Below, in pieces: positions 1-12,014 of a DNA stretch of 64,000 bases. The notes beneath the pieces are model-generated. The model was not told where the DNA came from and ran no database searches. It worked only from the letters and a program-made list of their open reading frames with translations. Origin of the DNA: Wurfbainia villosa (Eukaryota; Streptophyta; Magnoliopsida; Zingiberales; Zingiberaceae); assembly GCA_025175895.1 (NCBI GenBank), contig CM046004.1:15115011-15179010 (forward strand), read 5' to 3'. The position numbers and the translations under genes are program-made. Each line of letters starts with the position of its first letter. The stretch's first letter is position 1.

Positions 1-988
1 AATCAAGCTTACCAACCCTAGGAACCTCCACCGGCAACCCTTTCCCTAAAGCTGCCCTGTTCACCAAAAAACCCGATGCCAACGCCACTGCCCTAGCTTC
101 ACACGACAATCTGAGTTAATAGTAGTGCATAACATGATTGAGGATGGATCTCTTCAAAATTAGGGAAAGAGATCGACAACTTACCTACTACGACTGAGAT
201 CGTGAAGAACAGTTCGTGATCAAAACTCCATCGATCGCCCACTCGCCGCTCTAGCCTGTCCGCGGAGATCATCAAGGCTGGTCCGAGCGCCAGTGTTCGC
301 AGCGAGGAAGAACACCCGAGGAGGAAGGAGAGGTCGGCGGCGCTTGGGGGTTGGCGACGCGAGCGACGGAGAGGAAATGGGTGGCGGACGTGCAAGGCGT
401 GCGACGCAAGCGAGACCGTGGTGAAGGGCGATTAGTGTCCAGGGAGGTCGGTCGGCGTTGCAAGCGAGCAGCGTCGGCGATGGGGCTGGCAGACGTCGGA
501 GAGATCACGAGGAGGATCCACCCGTCGCCGTCGCTTGCCGCGAGGAGGATCCAACCGCCGCCACCGCTTGTCGCGAGGAGGATCCAGACGTCGACAACGT
601 TTCGGCAAGGAAGGGGAAAGTGGAACTCACGAGAGGAAAACAGAGAGGGAGAGGAAATCCGGCGCTGGGGAAAAAACAAGAGTTATCGCGAGAGAAAAAC
701 CGTAGCGAAGAGGGAGATCGGGCGCAACGGGGAAAAGAAAAGGGGGAAATCGAAAACCTAGGTTTTAGGTTAATAAAATTTATTAACCCCTCAAAATTGA
801 TATTTTAAATAGGCCCTCAAAAGCCTATTTATTTTATCCCCGTAAATATCTCGTACAAGCCTCATTTAAATCCAGAAAAATTCCGAAAAAAATCCTAAAA
901 TTTCCTAAAAATCTCGAAAAATTTCTAGGATTATTTCCTTAATTATTTGGCCATTTAAATTTAGTATTTTAAATTTCAGTATTTAACA
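1..988 (-). repeat. 3' LTR of gypsy-1 (partial)
   Basis: This is the first 988 bases (minus-strand reading) of the LTR. It begins TGTTAAATACTG immediately after a purine tract and closely matches 23342-24316. It contains an AT-rich segment (780-985) and a GC-rich, CpG-rich segment (220-740). One tandem unit around 520-590, marked by GAGGAGGATCC, is present in one more copy here than in the 5' LTR. A consensus splice donor (GTAG|GTAAGT on the minus strand) lies at 189-181. The long open frames in the GC-rich block show no similarity I recognise and are treated as non-coding LTR sequence. Confidence 0.85.
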
Positions 989-1003
989 TTCTCCCCCACT
1001 AAT
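989..1003 (-). other. polypurine tract of gypsy-1
   Basis: On the minus strand this reads AGTGGGGGAGAA directly before the LTR start. It is the expected primer for plus-strand DNA synthesis and fixes the 3' LTR boundary at 988. Confidence 0.8.
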
Positions 1004-1099
1004 AAAAATTTGGTCCCCAAATTTCCTGCTCATGTACGAGTACGAGATGTCACAACATCCATCTCAGATATCTGGAGACAAGTCACACACCTCAAGTGA

Positions 1100-2300
1100 C
1101 TAAGTGGGGTATTGAGCTCTGATCTTTTCCTCAAGCTCCCAAGTAGCCTCCTCATCTGTGAGGTGACTCCACCCGACCTTGACAAGTCGCACAATCTTAT
1201 TCCACAACCGTCGTTCCTTGTGATCCAGAATCCGTACCGGAACCTCTGCGTAAGTAGCATCAAGTTGAATATACTTCCTCAGCATGGACACATAAAACAC
1301 ATCATGGATACCAGCCAAAGACGGTGGTAGCGCTAGTCGGTAAGCTACTGCTCCGATCCTCTCAAAAATCTTGAAAGGTCCAATGTACCTTGGAGCTAAC
1401 TTACCACGGTGGTCAAACCTTTTCACCCCTTTTGTGGGTGAGACTCGCAGGAATACCTGGTCACCAATAGAGAACTCCCGAGGTCTCCGTCTCCGATCTG
1501 CACAACTCTTCTGACGATCCTGCGTCTCGGCCATCCTTTGTCTGATAGTACGGACCAACCCTGCCTCATGCTGAGCTCTATGGGGTCCTAGCAACTAGTC
1601 CTCCCTAATCTCCCCCAGAGGGTGGGTGTACGACACTGTGTACCATACAATGCTTCAAACGGGGCCATTTGGATAGCCGAATGATAGCTGTTATTGTAGG
1701 CAAATTCCACTAACGGCAAGTGGTCCTCCCAGTTGCCCCCGAAATCTATAACACAAGACCTCAGCAAATCCTTTAGTGTCTAAATGGTTCACTAAGACTG
1801 TTCATTTGTATGCGGATGGAATGCAGTACTAAAACGAAGTTGCGTACCTAAGGCCTGCTGCAGACTCTACCAGAACCGAGACGTGAATCGGGGATCTCTA
1901 TCTGATATAATGATCAAAGGAACACCATGCAATCTGATGATATCCCGACAATATAACTCTATCAAATGATCCAAAGAGTCGCCTTCCGAATCGCTAAGAA
2001 GTGTGCGGATTTGGTTAGTCGGTCAACGACTACCCAAATCGCATAATGGCCTTGATGTGTCCTAGGCAAACCCACATAAAATCCATAATAATACACTTCC
2101 ACTTCCATTCTGGAATCGAAATTTTCTGAAGCATCTGTTCCTTAAACTGATGCAACTCCGAAAACCATTATCCTCCTCGGAGTCAGAGATGGTAGTCCAT
2201 CTACCGTTCAAAATCCACTCCACCACACACTCTGTAAGTGCATGGGAGGCTATCGCGACCAAACTTCCTTGTTACAACCGTTCGTGTTCCAGCTACTCTA
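1100..2300 (-). pseudogene. gypsy integrase remnant with chromodomain-like C-terminus
   Basis: The 164-codon frame at 1594-1100 encodes the end of a Ty3/gypsy integrase. It includes PRYIGPFKIFERIGAVAYRL, then VFYVSMLRKY and a closing KVGWSHLTDEEATWELEE-type block, as in the C-terminal region of plant chromoviruses. Upstream, in other frames (about 1600-2300), are decayed pieces of the catalytic core: a sequence like IPEWKW, a TAFHP-like stretch, and EFAYNNSYHS. The same regions are better preserved in gypsy-2 at 60900-61960. Frameshifts and stops separate the pieces, so no full-length integrase can be made. Confidence 0.8.
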
Positions 2301-3602
2301 TAGTAGCTATCCATTAGCTAGCTAAAACTCCATAAGCATTTCTGCTCCTCACCGCTGAAAACAACATAATCACTGCGAAGTCCCCGTCATATATATGACG
2401 GCTTATCTCGCAGTCCTTTAATTGTCGTAAGCTTAGGATACGTCTTATTCTATAGCATCAGAATCGTTCTGATCCCCGAAATGATGCATCCATGTACTCT
2501 ACCCTTCCATCCACACCAGAGTGATTAAGCAACATTGGCGTAAAAGTCAACCATCGTCTGAGCCTTGAAACTAGTTTCACAAGCTTCAAACCAAGTAAAT
2601 TCCATCACCTTCCTGGTCCAACCAATCAGCGATGTAGTACCACTAGAGCATCCTATCCATATATATGGTAATAATTAAACCAATACCAAGAAAAACCACC
2701 ATCTATGGTGGCCAAGTGCGCAACTCCAATTACCACCATCAACAGTGGCAAGTTACGCAACTCCAACAACCACAACTGATCTAATCGTGTCCAGAATACA
2801 TGACTTCCCAAATCCCTGGATGACTAAGTCATCAATAAGTCTAATAAGATAATCAAAAGCTCAAACAATTCATACCAAGTATGAAATTGTCATCGCTACA
2901 CACCTGCATTCTCTTTACTCTAGGTTAATAATATACCAAACATCACAATGACAATGATAATTGTATGACACCATGTCACTACAATATCAACCCACCAGTC
3001 ATAGATCAATCCTATAGCTGATCTATCCACAATGAAGGATATTCATTTCCTTCCACAACTACCGCATTCTATCATCATTAATCGATGCATAACCTCAAAG
3101 GTCCCTCTCTCTTTTAACAAAGAGTTCTGGATCTTCTCTGGAAGAAATACTGGGACAGATAAATATCCCATCCCACATGTCCTATAATAAGGTAAAATGA
3201 TCTTTCATCGTCTTGACCAGTGTAAGTATACACGCCTAATCCATAACCAAATCACTATTAGTAGGGACTGATATTCTCCGAGGGTTTACTCCTTGTCCTC
3301 CTAATGGGTGGCTAGCGGGTTTAACCCTAGCCTCCTAATTCAACATCAGTCGGCACCTCTAAAGAGTCCGTACTTCTGAAATCATCGTTAGGTTTTGTAA
3401 GGTCACTACGTCCTCGACCTCGTCCCCAACCATGAGTAGGGGCAATTTCACTAAGTCAATACTTTTCATAACCACTAAAGTACAGTACTTTTCCTATAGC
3501 TCAGAGATATCCTTAAGTTTGCCTGTTCCCAAAACCCAAGAAGTCCCAAAAATCCAAGGAAAAGAAAATCCTAGAAACACAAAACCCACAAACCAATAAA
3601 AT
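2301..3602 (-). pseudogene. decayed gypsy gag-pol DNA (RNase H trace, possible gag start)
   Basis: There is no usable reading frame. On the minus strand at about 2620-2400, a stretch of roughly 170 bases (beginning near GAAACTAGTTTCAAGG) parallels the reverse transcriptase/RNase H junction of gypsy-2 near 59985-60160. Near 3440-3400 the minus strand encodes a short Gly/Arg-rich start (ATGGTTGGGGACGAGGTCG) of the type seen at chromovirus gag starts. The rest has no recognisable content. Most of pol is missing or unrecognisable. Confidence 0.4.
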
Positions 3603-5760
3603 TGTCACGTCCTGGGGGTATAACCGTCATCCAAATGACAAAGGAGCCCCTTAGTGACAATATTCCAAAATCCATGGACCAGATCTGGTAAAAACCTCGA
3701 AATAATTATAGAAATACCAATATTTTATTAACTGCATGCATGCACGACTAAACATATATCACTTAAAGTAAAATAGTTTTGTGACACCAAATCAAATTGC
3801 GACCAAAAATTCAAAGTGCATAATCAAAATGCAACACCGATAAAGTAAACAAAGCGGCATCCCGACGATGCAGGGAGACAAGCACGACAAAGAACTCTCT
3901 GAGCGACACCAAGGTAGGTCAACAGGACACATCCTCCATCAGTTAATCTAAAGGATAAGTGAGGAGAGGGTGAGTACAACCACTCTGTGGATGTATAGAC
4001 AATAGTGCATTATCATAATGCACATAATGGAAGTCACAGGGAACAGACTAAAGTAACCCAACCCTCAGAGTACCAATATCAGTCTAATACCATCCTGGTC
4101 AGCGGTATAACAAATATACCCGCAACATACACAACCACTACAACAAGCAGTGCACATCCGGATACCACGACAAAGCCTCGTGGCTCTCACACAAAAAGGG
4201 AACTATCTATGAGCTACTGCGAACGTAACCCATGTGTCGACAATTAATATACTCAAAGATCGCTTCACGTGCAACCACATGCTACCACGAATGAGACTCG
4301 TGGGTAAACAAGCAGTATATAAATATTTAGTTATTGATTGCACGCACTAGCATACTACCATTAATAGGTTGCGTGAGCAGTCGATTATCCTAGGTTGTTA
4401 AGCCTAGGGTTATCCAATACATCCAGCATAGAACGTCTATCAAAATCGATAAGGATCATCGATCTACAATTAAACCCATTGAGGCGGTCAAGCGAGGGTT
4501 TCAACACCTCTAAAACGAAATGTTTACCAAAGTCGGTAAAGATCATTGACTAATAAATAAATTCCTCCAGATTGTTAGTCTAAGGTTCCAACCCTTCTAA
4601 TATAAATGGTTATCAAGGTCGATAAAAGTCATATGTCCACTAATAATCACGTCGAGACGATTATCATAGGGTTTCGTCCCAGCTAACAGGAAACGCCTTT
4701 CAAGGCCAATAAAGACCACAAATCTACTATCAAGCCCGTCAAGAGGGTTAAGCCTAAATTATACCATTCTACCTGTGCAATCATGCATGCTACCACGAAC
4801 AAATCTCGTGGGTACTTAAGACATAAAGTAGCTATCTAGCTACCAGCGTCATACGAATCCGATTATTACCAACTCCGAACAAATAACACAAGATATAACC
4901 TTACCGAAGGTCATCTCAACCATGATTGGGAGGCATGATTGACCACAAATATACAAAGCACATACCTATAGAAAGACTCTACTGCAGACTCTCTCTCTCA
5001 ACCAAGAATGGGAGATATAGTAAGGATTAATCACATCTTAACCATACGAACTCTACTAGTCCGATCACCATATCACCGAAACAGTAATTGGATAAATATA
5101 TACCAATATGTACATTCGGGTTATTACGCCTAGGGTTCCAACACCTAGGGTTCCACTAATGTTGTTTCATTCCTGAGATCCGCTCCTACCGAATAACCTT
5201 ATCTAAGTTATTCTATCTCTACTAGTCTTAATCATGGTGTCCACCGCAAAAACACAGAACCATATAAACATATAACAAGTTGTCTAATAAACGACAGCAT
5301 AGTCCTACTAATGGGAATCAATGGCTGAAATTAATTAGGGTATAACTAAAGGGTCATTCCAGAACAAAGTCAAGGCAATAATAAATAAAGTATCAGATGC
5401 CTGTATATACCCTAAACTACGTAAGCAATGTAATCATGTCATCATGCCCTAGGATCTCGAAAGTCAAAGAACCTATATGTATACCTTCTACGAATTTATC
5501 CATCTTATTCATATTATTCAACTAGTCCAATCCTAATACTAGTCCCAATAGTAATAGGTAAACATCTACCAATAATATCTAATCATTTATATCACAATGA
5601 TAACTAGCTACCTATAGCAGTAATAGCAATTTATAACCAAATGTTATCTATAAACCAGTAACCTAAAAATCTAATTGTCCAACAGATATCAGGTTAAAAC
5701 AATACTAGATAAAACATGATATCACCGCATAACCAAATATAACCAATATAAATATGCACT
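3603..5760 (-). repeat. non-coding AT-rich DNA, possible diverged LTR inside gypsy-1
   Basis: On the minus strand this stretch ends in GGACGTGACA followed by ATTTTATTGG. That is the same layout as the LTR end and primer-site spacing of gypsy-1 at 5989-5965, but diverged. No protein is encoded. It holds degenerate tandem units (4380-4760) and three CCACGA...TCGTGG hairpins. A decayed solo LTR or a second nested element are both possible. I could not find the opposite end or a target duplication. Confidence 0.35.
4380..4760. repeat. degenerate tandem repeat, about 110-bp unit, about 3.5 copies
   Basis: A unit containing GCCTAGGGTTATCC-like, TATCAAAATCGATAA-like and GATCATCGATC-like blocks recurs near 4395, 4500, 4590 and 4670 with many substitutions (for example TCAAAATCGATAAGGATCAT, CCAAAGTCGGTAAAGATCAT, TCAAGGTCGATAAAAGTCAT and TCAAGGCCAATAAAGACCAC). 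Confidence 0.6.
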
Positions 5761-5964
5761 AAATCTAGAAAATTTTCTAGAATTTATTTACCTGTTAGCC
5801 GTCTGGAGATGTCCTGTTGCCGCCAAATCCCCCATATTGACCTCGTCAATAATACCTCGAATTTCCGAAACATAACAATCGTTGGAAATCCATACCAATC
5901 CGAAAATACCCCAGTTAACCTGCTAAACGTGGCAAACTCCCAAAGACCCTAAGGAACTCGGAAA

Positions 5965-5981
5965 CCTACGCTCTGATACCA
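5965..5981 (-). other. primer binding site of gypsy-1 (initiator Met tRNA)
   Basis: On the minus strand this reads TGGTATCAGAGCGTAGG, 7 bases after the LTR end GGCGTGACA (5989). TGGTATCAGAGC is complementary to the 3' end of plant initiator-Met tRNA, the usual minus-strand primer of these elements. Confidence 0.9.
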
Positions 5982-5988
5982 AATAAAT

Positions 5989-6282
5989 TGTCACGCCCTG
6001 AGGGAGTCTCCACCAGACGAAAATCCGACAGCATCTCCCCTGTACGGGTGACAACACCAATTTTAATACAAGGCCTACACGACCACTATACATCGGTCAA
6101 CACGACCGGAACATACCACAACACAATATACATAATATGCGGCCTCAGGTCATCAACCAAAATAAGTAAAAGATCTAAAACATCAAAACCTACCCCTTCT
6201 GCCATCTGAGCAGGAACATACAACCAAAACGAACCGAATATAAGTCCACAAGGACATAGCATATATAACCAAAACATCCACC
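5989..6282 (-). repeat. 5' LTR of gypsy-1, 3'-terminal segment
   Basis: This is the last 294 bases of the LTR in minus-strand reading. It matches the reverse complement of 21985-22284 in the solo LTR. It stops at ACC (6280-6282), where the CACTA transposon begins, and resumes at 18878 with the duplicated ACC. Confidence 0.9.
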
Positions 6283-6625
6283 CACTACAACAAAAAATCG
6301 AATAGACAACGGTGAAAAACCGTTGTCTATTAGCCAAAAAATCTGTGGTAAATCGACCCGTTGTGAAAAGTGGGTCGGTCAAAGACAACGGTTAAAAACC
6401 ATTGTCGTTTCAAAGATAAGACAACGGATTTTAACCGTTGTCTTTGACCAAACCACTATTCACAACAGGTCGATTTACCACGGATTTTTTTTTCTAATAG
6501 ACAACGGTTTTTCACCGTTGTCTTTTCCTTAAATATACAATGGTTTTTCACCGTTGTCTTTGACCGACCCCCGATTTACCACGGATTTTTTTTGCTCATA
6601 GACAACATTTTTTCAGCGTTGTCAT
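6283..6625. repeat. CACTA left terminal inverted repeat and subterminal repeats
   Basis: The terminus CACTACAACAAAAAA is followed by at least seven copies of ACAACGGT or its complement ACCGTTGT. Many form short hairpins such as GACAACGGTGAAAAACCGTTGTC. In En/Spm-type elements such subterminal motifs bind the TNPA protein. The stretch 6304-6520 also folds back on itself around about 6412. Confidence 0.9.
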
Positions 6626-6914
6626 TTCTCAATGGTTACTCTATAACATAATAAACTGTTGTAGATTTATAGTGTTGCATTTTTAATATAAATCATACGA
6701 CATCAAAAAGAATTATAGAAAACACATATATACACTCGCACTTGTAGCAATGTAAAGTACAAGGTCACATTACATTTTAAATGATCACTTTTACTGATAT
6801 ATATTAAAAAGTACTGTGGCAAAACAACTACACATCATATGCACCAAAAGTATTTGCATAGCAAAACACTTATAGAATGTAACCAAAGGATGTATGTACA
6901 CTTAAATCTCTCCT
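6626..6914. other. CACTA left flank between repeats and gene, no features
   Basis: AT-rich sequence between the subterminal repeats and the 3' end of the protease-bearing gene. It probably serves as 3' untranslated region. I see no other structure. Confidence 0.5.
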
Positions 6915-7939
6915 AATCATCAGATATGTGATCTTGTATGCAATCAGCCCACTCCGAACGTACTTCATCAATTTCCTTTGCAGCTATCACAGAATTTGAG
7001 AACTGCATGTGAAAAAATGAAAATGTAATTAAACGCTATGGTATCAATAAGAAAATTTGAAAATATATCTAATATTACTATTGATCGTAGGGAAGACTTG
7101 TCAAAGGATGCGGCGCCTTCAATTATCTCTCTCATATATCGTAAAACAAAATACCCGCATTGAGCTCCATCCGATTGAAGGGGAACCTGTGATGGAAAAA
7201 AAATTATAGTAGTTATTCTGATAGTAAAATTTGATACATAAATTATACACGACATAAAAAAAAGTTGGCATAAGGGAAAAAAAATTGTCATTAATTTCAA
7301 TTGTTGCATTTGTTTTATTTTCAATTATACATCTAATAACCTCCTTAATTTCCCTACTTGAGTTCAAAAAAAGCTGGTAGTTATTCGTTGAGATCCAGCA
7401 CTCTGTTTCAGTACATTGGCATAGGTTGATACCTGACATCAGCACTAGCCATGCATTATTCTAGTAAATCCTAAAACACTCTGAGTATGAAACTGTCATG
7501 GTTGAAAGTGGTATTCTCTTTAGGAACTAGATGTCATTTGCTATCATAACACTGCAACAAAGTGAGATTTATTTGAGTTTAATAGAATAACTAATGACAA
7601 GATCTAGAGCAAAGAAGAAGATTTGCATATTTCTTTTAATGATTTAGTAAAAGTTATGACAGGCCTACACAACCTTTGCTTACATTGAAGTAATAATAAA
7701 TTTGTAATAAGAATTTACTTTTACGATAGTCCTACACAACTTTTATCATTTGTTTTTTTTCCTCTTACAGGAGAATACAGGATGTAAACAGTTTACATGA
7801 TCTTTCCCGAAATTCCTTGTGCCATAAAGTCACCTGATCACATGATGATTTTCAAGTTGGATTCTATTTTAAAAAATGCAATAATTAAGAGCGATAGTGA
7901 GAAAATTATTGCAATGCAAATTAGAAGGGTACTACCAGT

Positions 7940-8100
7940 ATCGCAGGCAATTCAGAGCACACTGTCATTTTGCTCCAGGAATCAGCATCGCAGCCAATTC
8001 AGAGCACAATGTCAATTTGCTCCAGAACACAATGTCGATTGGCAAAATACTCAATTAGATTGGAGTAAGTAGGCCGATCAGAGCACAATGTCAATTTAGC
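7940..8100. repeat. short imperfect repeat in an intron of the CACTA second gene
   Basis: The motif CAGAGCACAATGTCAATTT and variants occur four to five times between 7950 and 8092, mixed with AATTCAGAGCAC. The short plus-strand frame across it is a by-product of the repeat. Confidence 0.55.
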
Positions 8101-8260
8101 CACAGTCAAGAAGCAGATCAAGACAAAACAAAATGTCGGGGAGGAGGTCAGATTAGGTTATGCTTAACAAAAAATAAGGAATTTGTAGATCTAACTCGAA
8201 CTAATTTGATACCCACCTCATCCAATTCCAGAATAGATTGGAGTTATCTGAAGATTATCA

Positions 8261-8392
8261 AAATGTCACTAAATAATTCACAAATAACTTGATTATATAA
8301 ATGTCACTAAATAACAAATAACTTGATTATATAAATGTCACTAAATAACAAATAACTTATATAAATGTCACTAAATAATTCAAATTATATAA
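8261..8392. repeat. tandem repeat, 29-38-bp unit, four copies
   Basis: AAATGTCACTAAATAA recurs at about 8261, 8298, 8332 and 8361. The copies are separated by variants of CAAATAACTTGATTATAT. The array sits in a probable intron of the protease-bearing pseudogene. Confidence 0.85.
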
Positions 8393-11298
8393 GCTTCCCA
8401 ATGTAAAACATACCTTGATTATTTCCCACAAAGGGTGTTTCTTCCTGCTTGCCAATCTCATGTTGAACAATTTCAAGGCCCTTCATAAAATCATAAAAGA
8501 TTATAGACTTTTAGTGCATATAGTATATATAAAAATTATAATAAATATTGACAATATTTTGCTACTAAAACTTACATCTTCACAACATTCTTCCAAGTCT
8601 CATCACGACATTACTGATCGAGAGGATCCAACAACGAAACAACCTCTTTGTGAGGATCGATGCCAAAATCCAATGGAAACTACATATATACACAATAGTA
8701 ATGCATGTAATTAAGCAAGTGTTTATCAAAGTAAAAAAATTAGCATTCCACCTCTATTTTACACACCCTATGTTAACTGGAACCAAAACTAGCTGGTTTG
8801 GTGGCGTGCCATTCAACCTAGCTGCCAAACCAAGGGCCCTCTTATCAACTAATGTGAAGTGACACCCAACAACATATGGATCCACAAATCTAAACCTCTC
8901 CAGCTTATTTTCCTCCTTCATCTTTTTATATAAATGCCTACCATTTAAACATACAACAAAATGCATAAGACCAGGATAAATAAAACTCATAAATCAATAG
9001 TCAAAGTGTTAGTACATGAAAACAATATATGTACCATATGTACACAACCATGCAATTGTATGAAATTGGTGCCAAGTTACAGAAAGGAATGATGTCTTGA
9101 AGGTAAACACTGGCTTCGAACTTACCACCAAATACATCATACTCCAACATAAATTTCATAGACTGGTGATCATGAAGAGCACGCTTGCAATAACAATACA
9201 ATAGCCATAGTGATCTAGGCATATTTGATGATCACACTGTTAATGATTGCACATTTGGTGGTTGCAATCGATGCTTCCTTTTGGCACAGTCAGGTTTTTT
9301 CCCCTTGACCTTCTAGTTTATGAAAACATATACTTGTTAGGCACTTGTATAGCTAAATTTAAATAGATTGTAGCATTTACCGAAGAATCTTGTGTTTGCA
9401 TCAAGTGTCTGGGCCAAGCTACATGTGATCTGATAGCATCACCAATGCTTTGACACACAGGGGTTGGAATTGGCAAAGGGGCGGTTTCATCCAATGCTTC
9501 ATCAACCATTACGAAACAATGGTTCGTATGCTTACTTGGATCACCATTAAGATGCTCATCATCTCCCCCAATACTAACAATTGTACCAAAAGCTACATGG
9601 ATGCCAGATTCCACACTCAATGCAACTAATTGACCCTTGTAAGACAAAACATAATGCTTGTATAAAAAATAAATATATTTAAATTGGACAATTTCAATGA
9701 TATCATTAAAGATTAAAGATACCTGTAAAGGCTCAACCTCATTAATAAACTCCACATCGGCATCACTGTCTGCTTTCATCTCATTTGATAGACCATGATC
9801 ATAGTTAAACTCATTTTCCTGCAAGGTTGGAGGAAACTTCACACTACAACTTCCCTTCTCATCATTCTCAATCTCGCATTTGCCATTTTGAAAACCATTG
9901 CTTCTAACTTGTTTATCCGATCCTCCCGCTTCTAAAATTTTTTATGTTGCTCCAACAACATATTTTGTTGATCATTAAATACAGCTTTGTTGAACGTGAG
10001 ACCCCATTTTGACAAGCCAAAGTATGTACTTGGAGTGACGTGAAGCTCCAAATCGCCTCTTATACGCCTACCATGTTCCTTAGATTCAAGTGCAATCATA
10101 GAATGTCTTGTGCCTGCTCACCAAGCATTAACTTTCCCTCCTCTTTTGTAAGATACCATCATCCCGCAATGCACAAAAACATATATTGACTAATATTTGG
10201 ATGGGAACCATTAACATAACAAGCCAAAATCTAAAACATTTACTTACAATTTTGAGGTTGTTGCCTTGATTGATCACCAACAAACTCCCCTTCTTTATTG
10301 AGTCGGTCTTTCTTCCAAAGGATAGCTCGGTTGATTTCATTATCAGTAGATAATTCATCCTTCTAATAACAATAACAAATGAATCAATATTATTTAAATA
10401 CCTCTTCGTTAAGGTATCAAATTTATTGTAAGTGATAATTAAATATTACTTACTATTTCTTGACTAGTAGGCGTATATCCTTTGCGAGAAAGTCGATGGG
10501 GTATTTGTTTTGGGCTCTCCTTTACTGTTGTTTCTCACTTAGTTCCTTAAAAAATAAACAAGACAACAATGCATTACCAATCACAATATTCTATTAAGAG
10601 TTAATTATTTGAGACATGAGATTTAAAAATCTTACTTTAAATTCATTAGACAAACGACTTATCACGAACTTGCTCCATATGTCTGCTGGAATATTTGATC
10701 CTCGAGGTGGCATATGCAACTTCTCCGAGTTTTGCAATTGGGATAAATATAGTTTTGCGTGAGACTGATTTTCCATTGGCGCCACTTATCATTTGCCGAG
10801 CTCAAACATCCCTTTTTCCAAGCAACATCAACCTTGTACGCCAACTACAAATCCATAAAAAAATGGATAAACATCAAATGTTAATAAACACAAAAAAAAA
10901 GTATTAGTTTATATTTGAAGAATAAAAGTATGGTCATTTATATTTACATTCACGGCTTCCCACACACGCTCCTTGATGTCAATAGGAACATGCTTCCAAG
11001 TATTGTAAGTTATTGGTACTTTCTCTCGAACAATCTGGCCAAGTGAACTTTGCATTTTAACTGCATTTTCCTCAATAGGCTGCCCCAGATTATTGAATTC
11101 AACTTTGAGTATAATGCCCTTATTACTTAGCCTTGAAATACTGTCCATATGTGTAGGACCTCTACTCATTTTGTTTGATTGGGTGGCAGTGGAATCCTGT
11201 GTGCAGCCAACATTTTCCTCGTCTAATAAATCAGCGCTAATTTTTTCCTTACCCTTTTCAAGGTTTGTACCTCCTCGTTTGCTTTGATTTTTTGTCAT

Positions 11299-12014
11299 AG
11301 AGTTGACAACCTATTAATCACAAAATTTGCACTTTGCAAATATAAGGTAAATATCATAAATTACTGATGGAGATAACAACAAATATTAAACTTGCAACCA
11401 CATCTTGTGTGTGAGTTGACAACAAAAAATTCAAATTTAGATTAATATAATCTACATTTGGCATGCTTAGTATCCTTAATTATATAAAAGTTCATGAATG
11501 TAACTCATATACAAATAAGCAAGTTTATTTTCAACAGAATATAATCATGTTGCACCACACGTAAATGAGCTTGCTAAAATATGTGCAAATATTAAGAAAA
11601 ACAAATAACAAGTAAGCAACACAAAGTTGAAATTCTTATAATCTCCTGTAAGGGTTGATAAATTTGGAGGTGCAGCGACTATCACAAAGGATCAAACTGG
11701 CATTTCATTATTGTGTTGCAAAATTATCTAACATATAAAGCAAGATTATTTATTAAACCAGATTTGATGCCGGTGTGGTATACCATCATCAAATTTATGG
11801 GATAAAGAGTATCATTTACAGATAACAGATAATAGATAAAGCAGTATCATCTACCAAAACAGAAATAATCAAGTGACAAATAAAATAAAGCAATCCCATA
11901 AGATATAGCAAATTTATGGGAAAAAAATATAATTCCAATCCAAAGTAACACAAGGTGACACAAAGACAAACCAAAACATTAACGTAGGATTTAAATTTAA
12001 ATATAATTTCCACA
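11299..12014. other. intergenic region between the two CACTA genes
   Basis: AT-rich with scattered stops in all frames. Both genes run on the minus strand, so this is downstream of the transposase and upstream of the TNPA-like coding start. It may carry the 5' exon or intron of the second gene. No motif is recognised. Confidence 0.5.

Larger units (their letters stand above)
6915..11298 (-). pseudogene. CACTA second gene: TNPA-like plant transposase region plus Ulp1-type cysteine protease domain
   Basis: Minus-strand multi-exon pseudogene. At 11298-10909 the frame carries RGPTHMDSISRLSNKGIILK, then VEFNNLGQPIEENAVKMQ and VPITYNTWKHVPIDIKERVW. This is the conserved block of the plant CACTA TNPA family (Transposase_24-like). 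Continuations lie at 10844-10594 (a WRQWK-type segment), about 10370-10240 and 9842-9318. At 8990-8750 is FVDPYVVG...LVLVPVNIG. Near 8690 is FHWIL, which carries the protease histidine. At 7195-7090 is SDGAQCGYFVLRYMREIIE, which carries the nucleophilic cysteine. Both are typical of C48 (Ulp1/SENP) peptidases. The last exon ends in HISDD and a stop near 6918. Introns with GT/AG borders fit the gaps. Single-base indels break the frame, for example after FHWIL. Confidence 0.8.

Noticed and set aside
351..808. Overlapping Arg-rich frames in the gypsy-1 LTR (and copies at 23712-24226)
   Set aside because: Same CpG-rich LTR block in both LTRs, with several overlapping frames on both strands and codon patterns that follow the repeats. 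Not a gene.
5988..6388. Short frames at the LTR end next to the CACTA (73 and 100 codons)
   Set aside because: The frames cross the LTR/CACTA boundary, so they cannot be ancestral genes.
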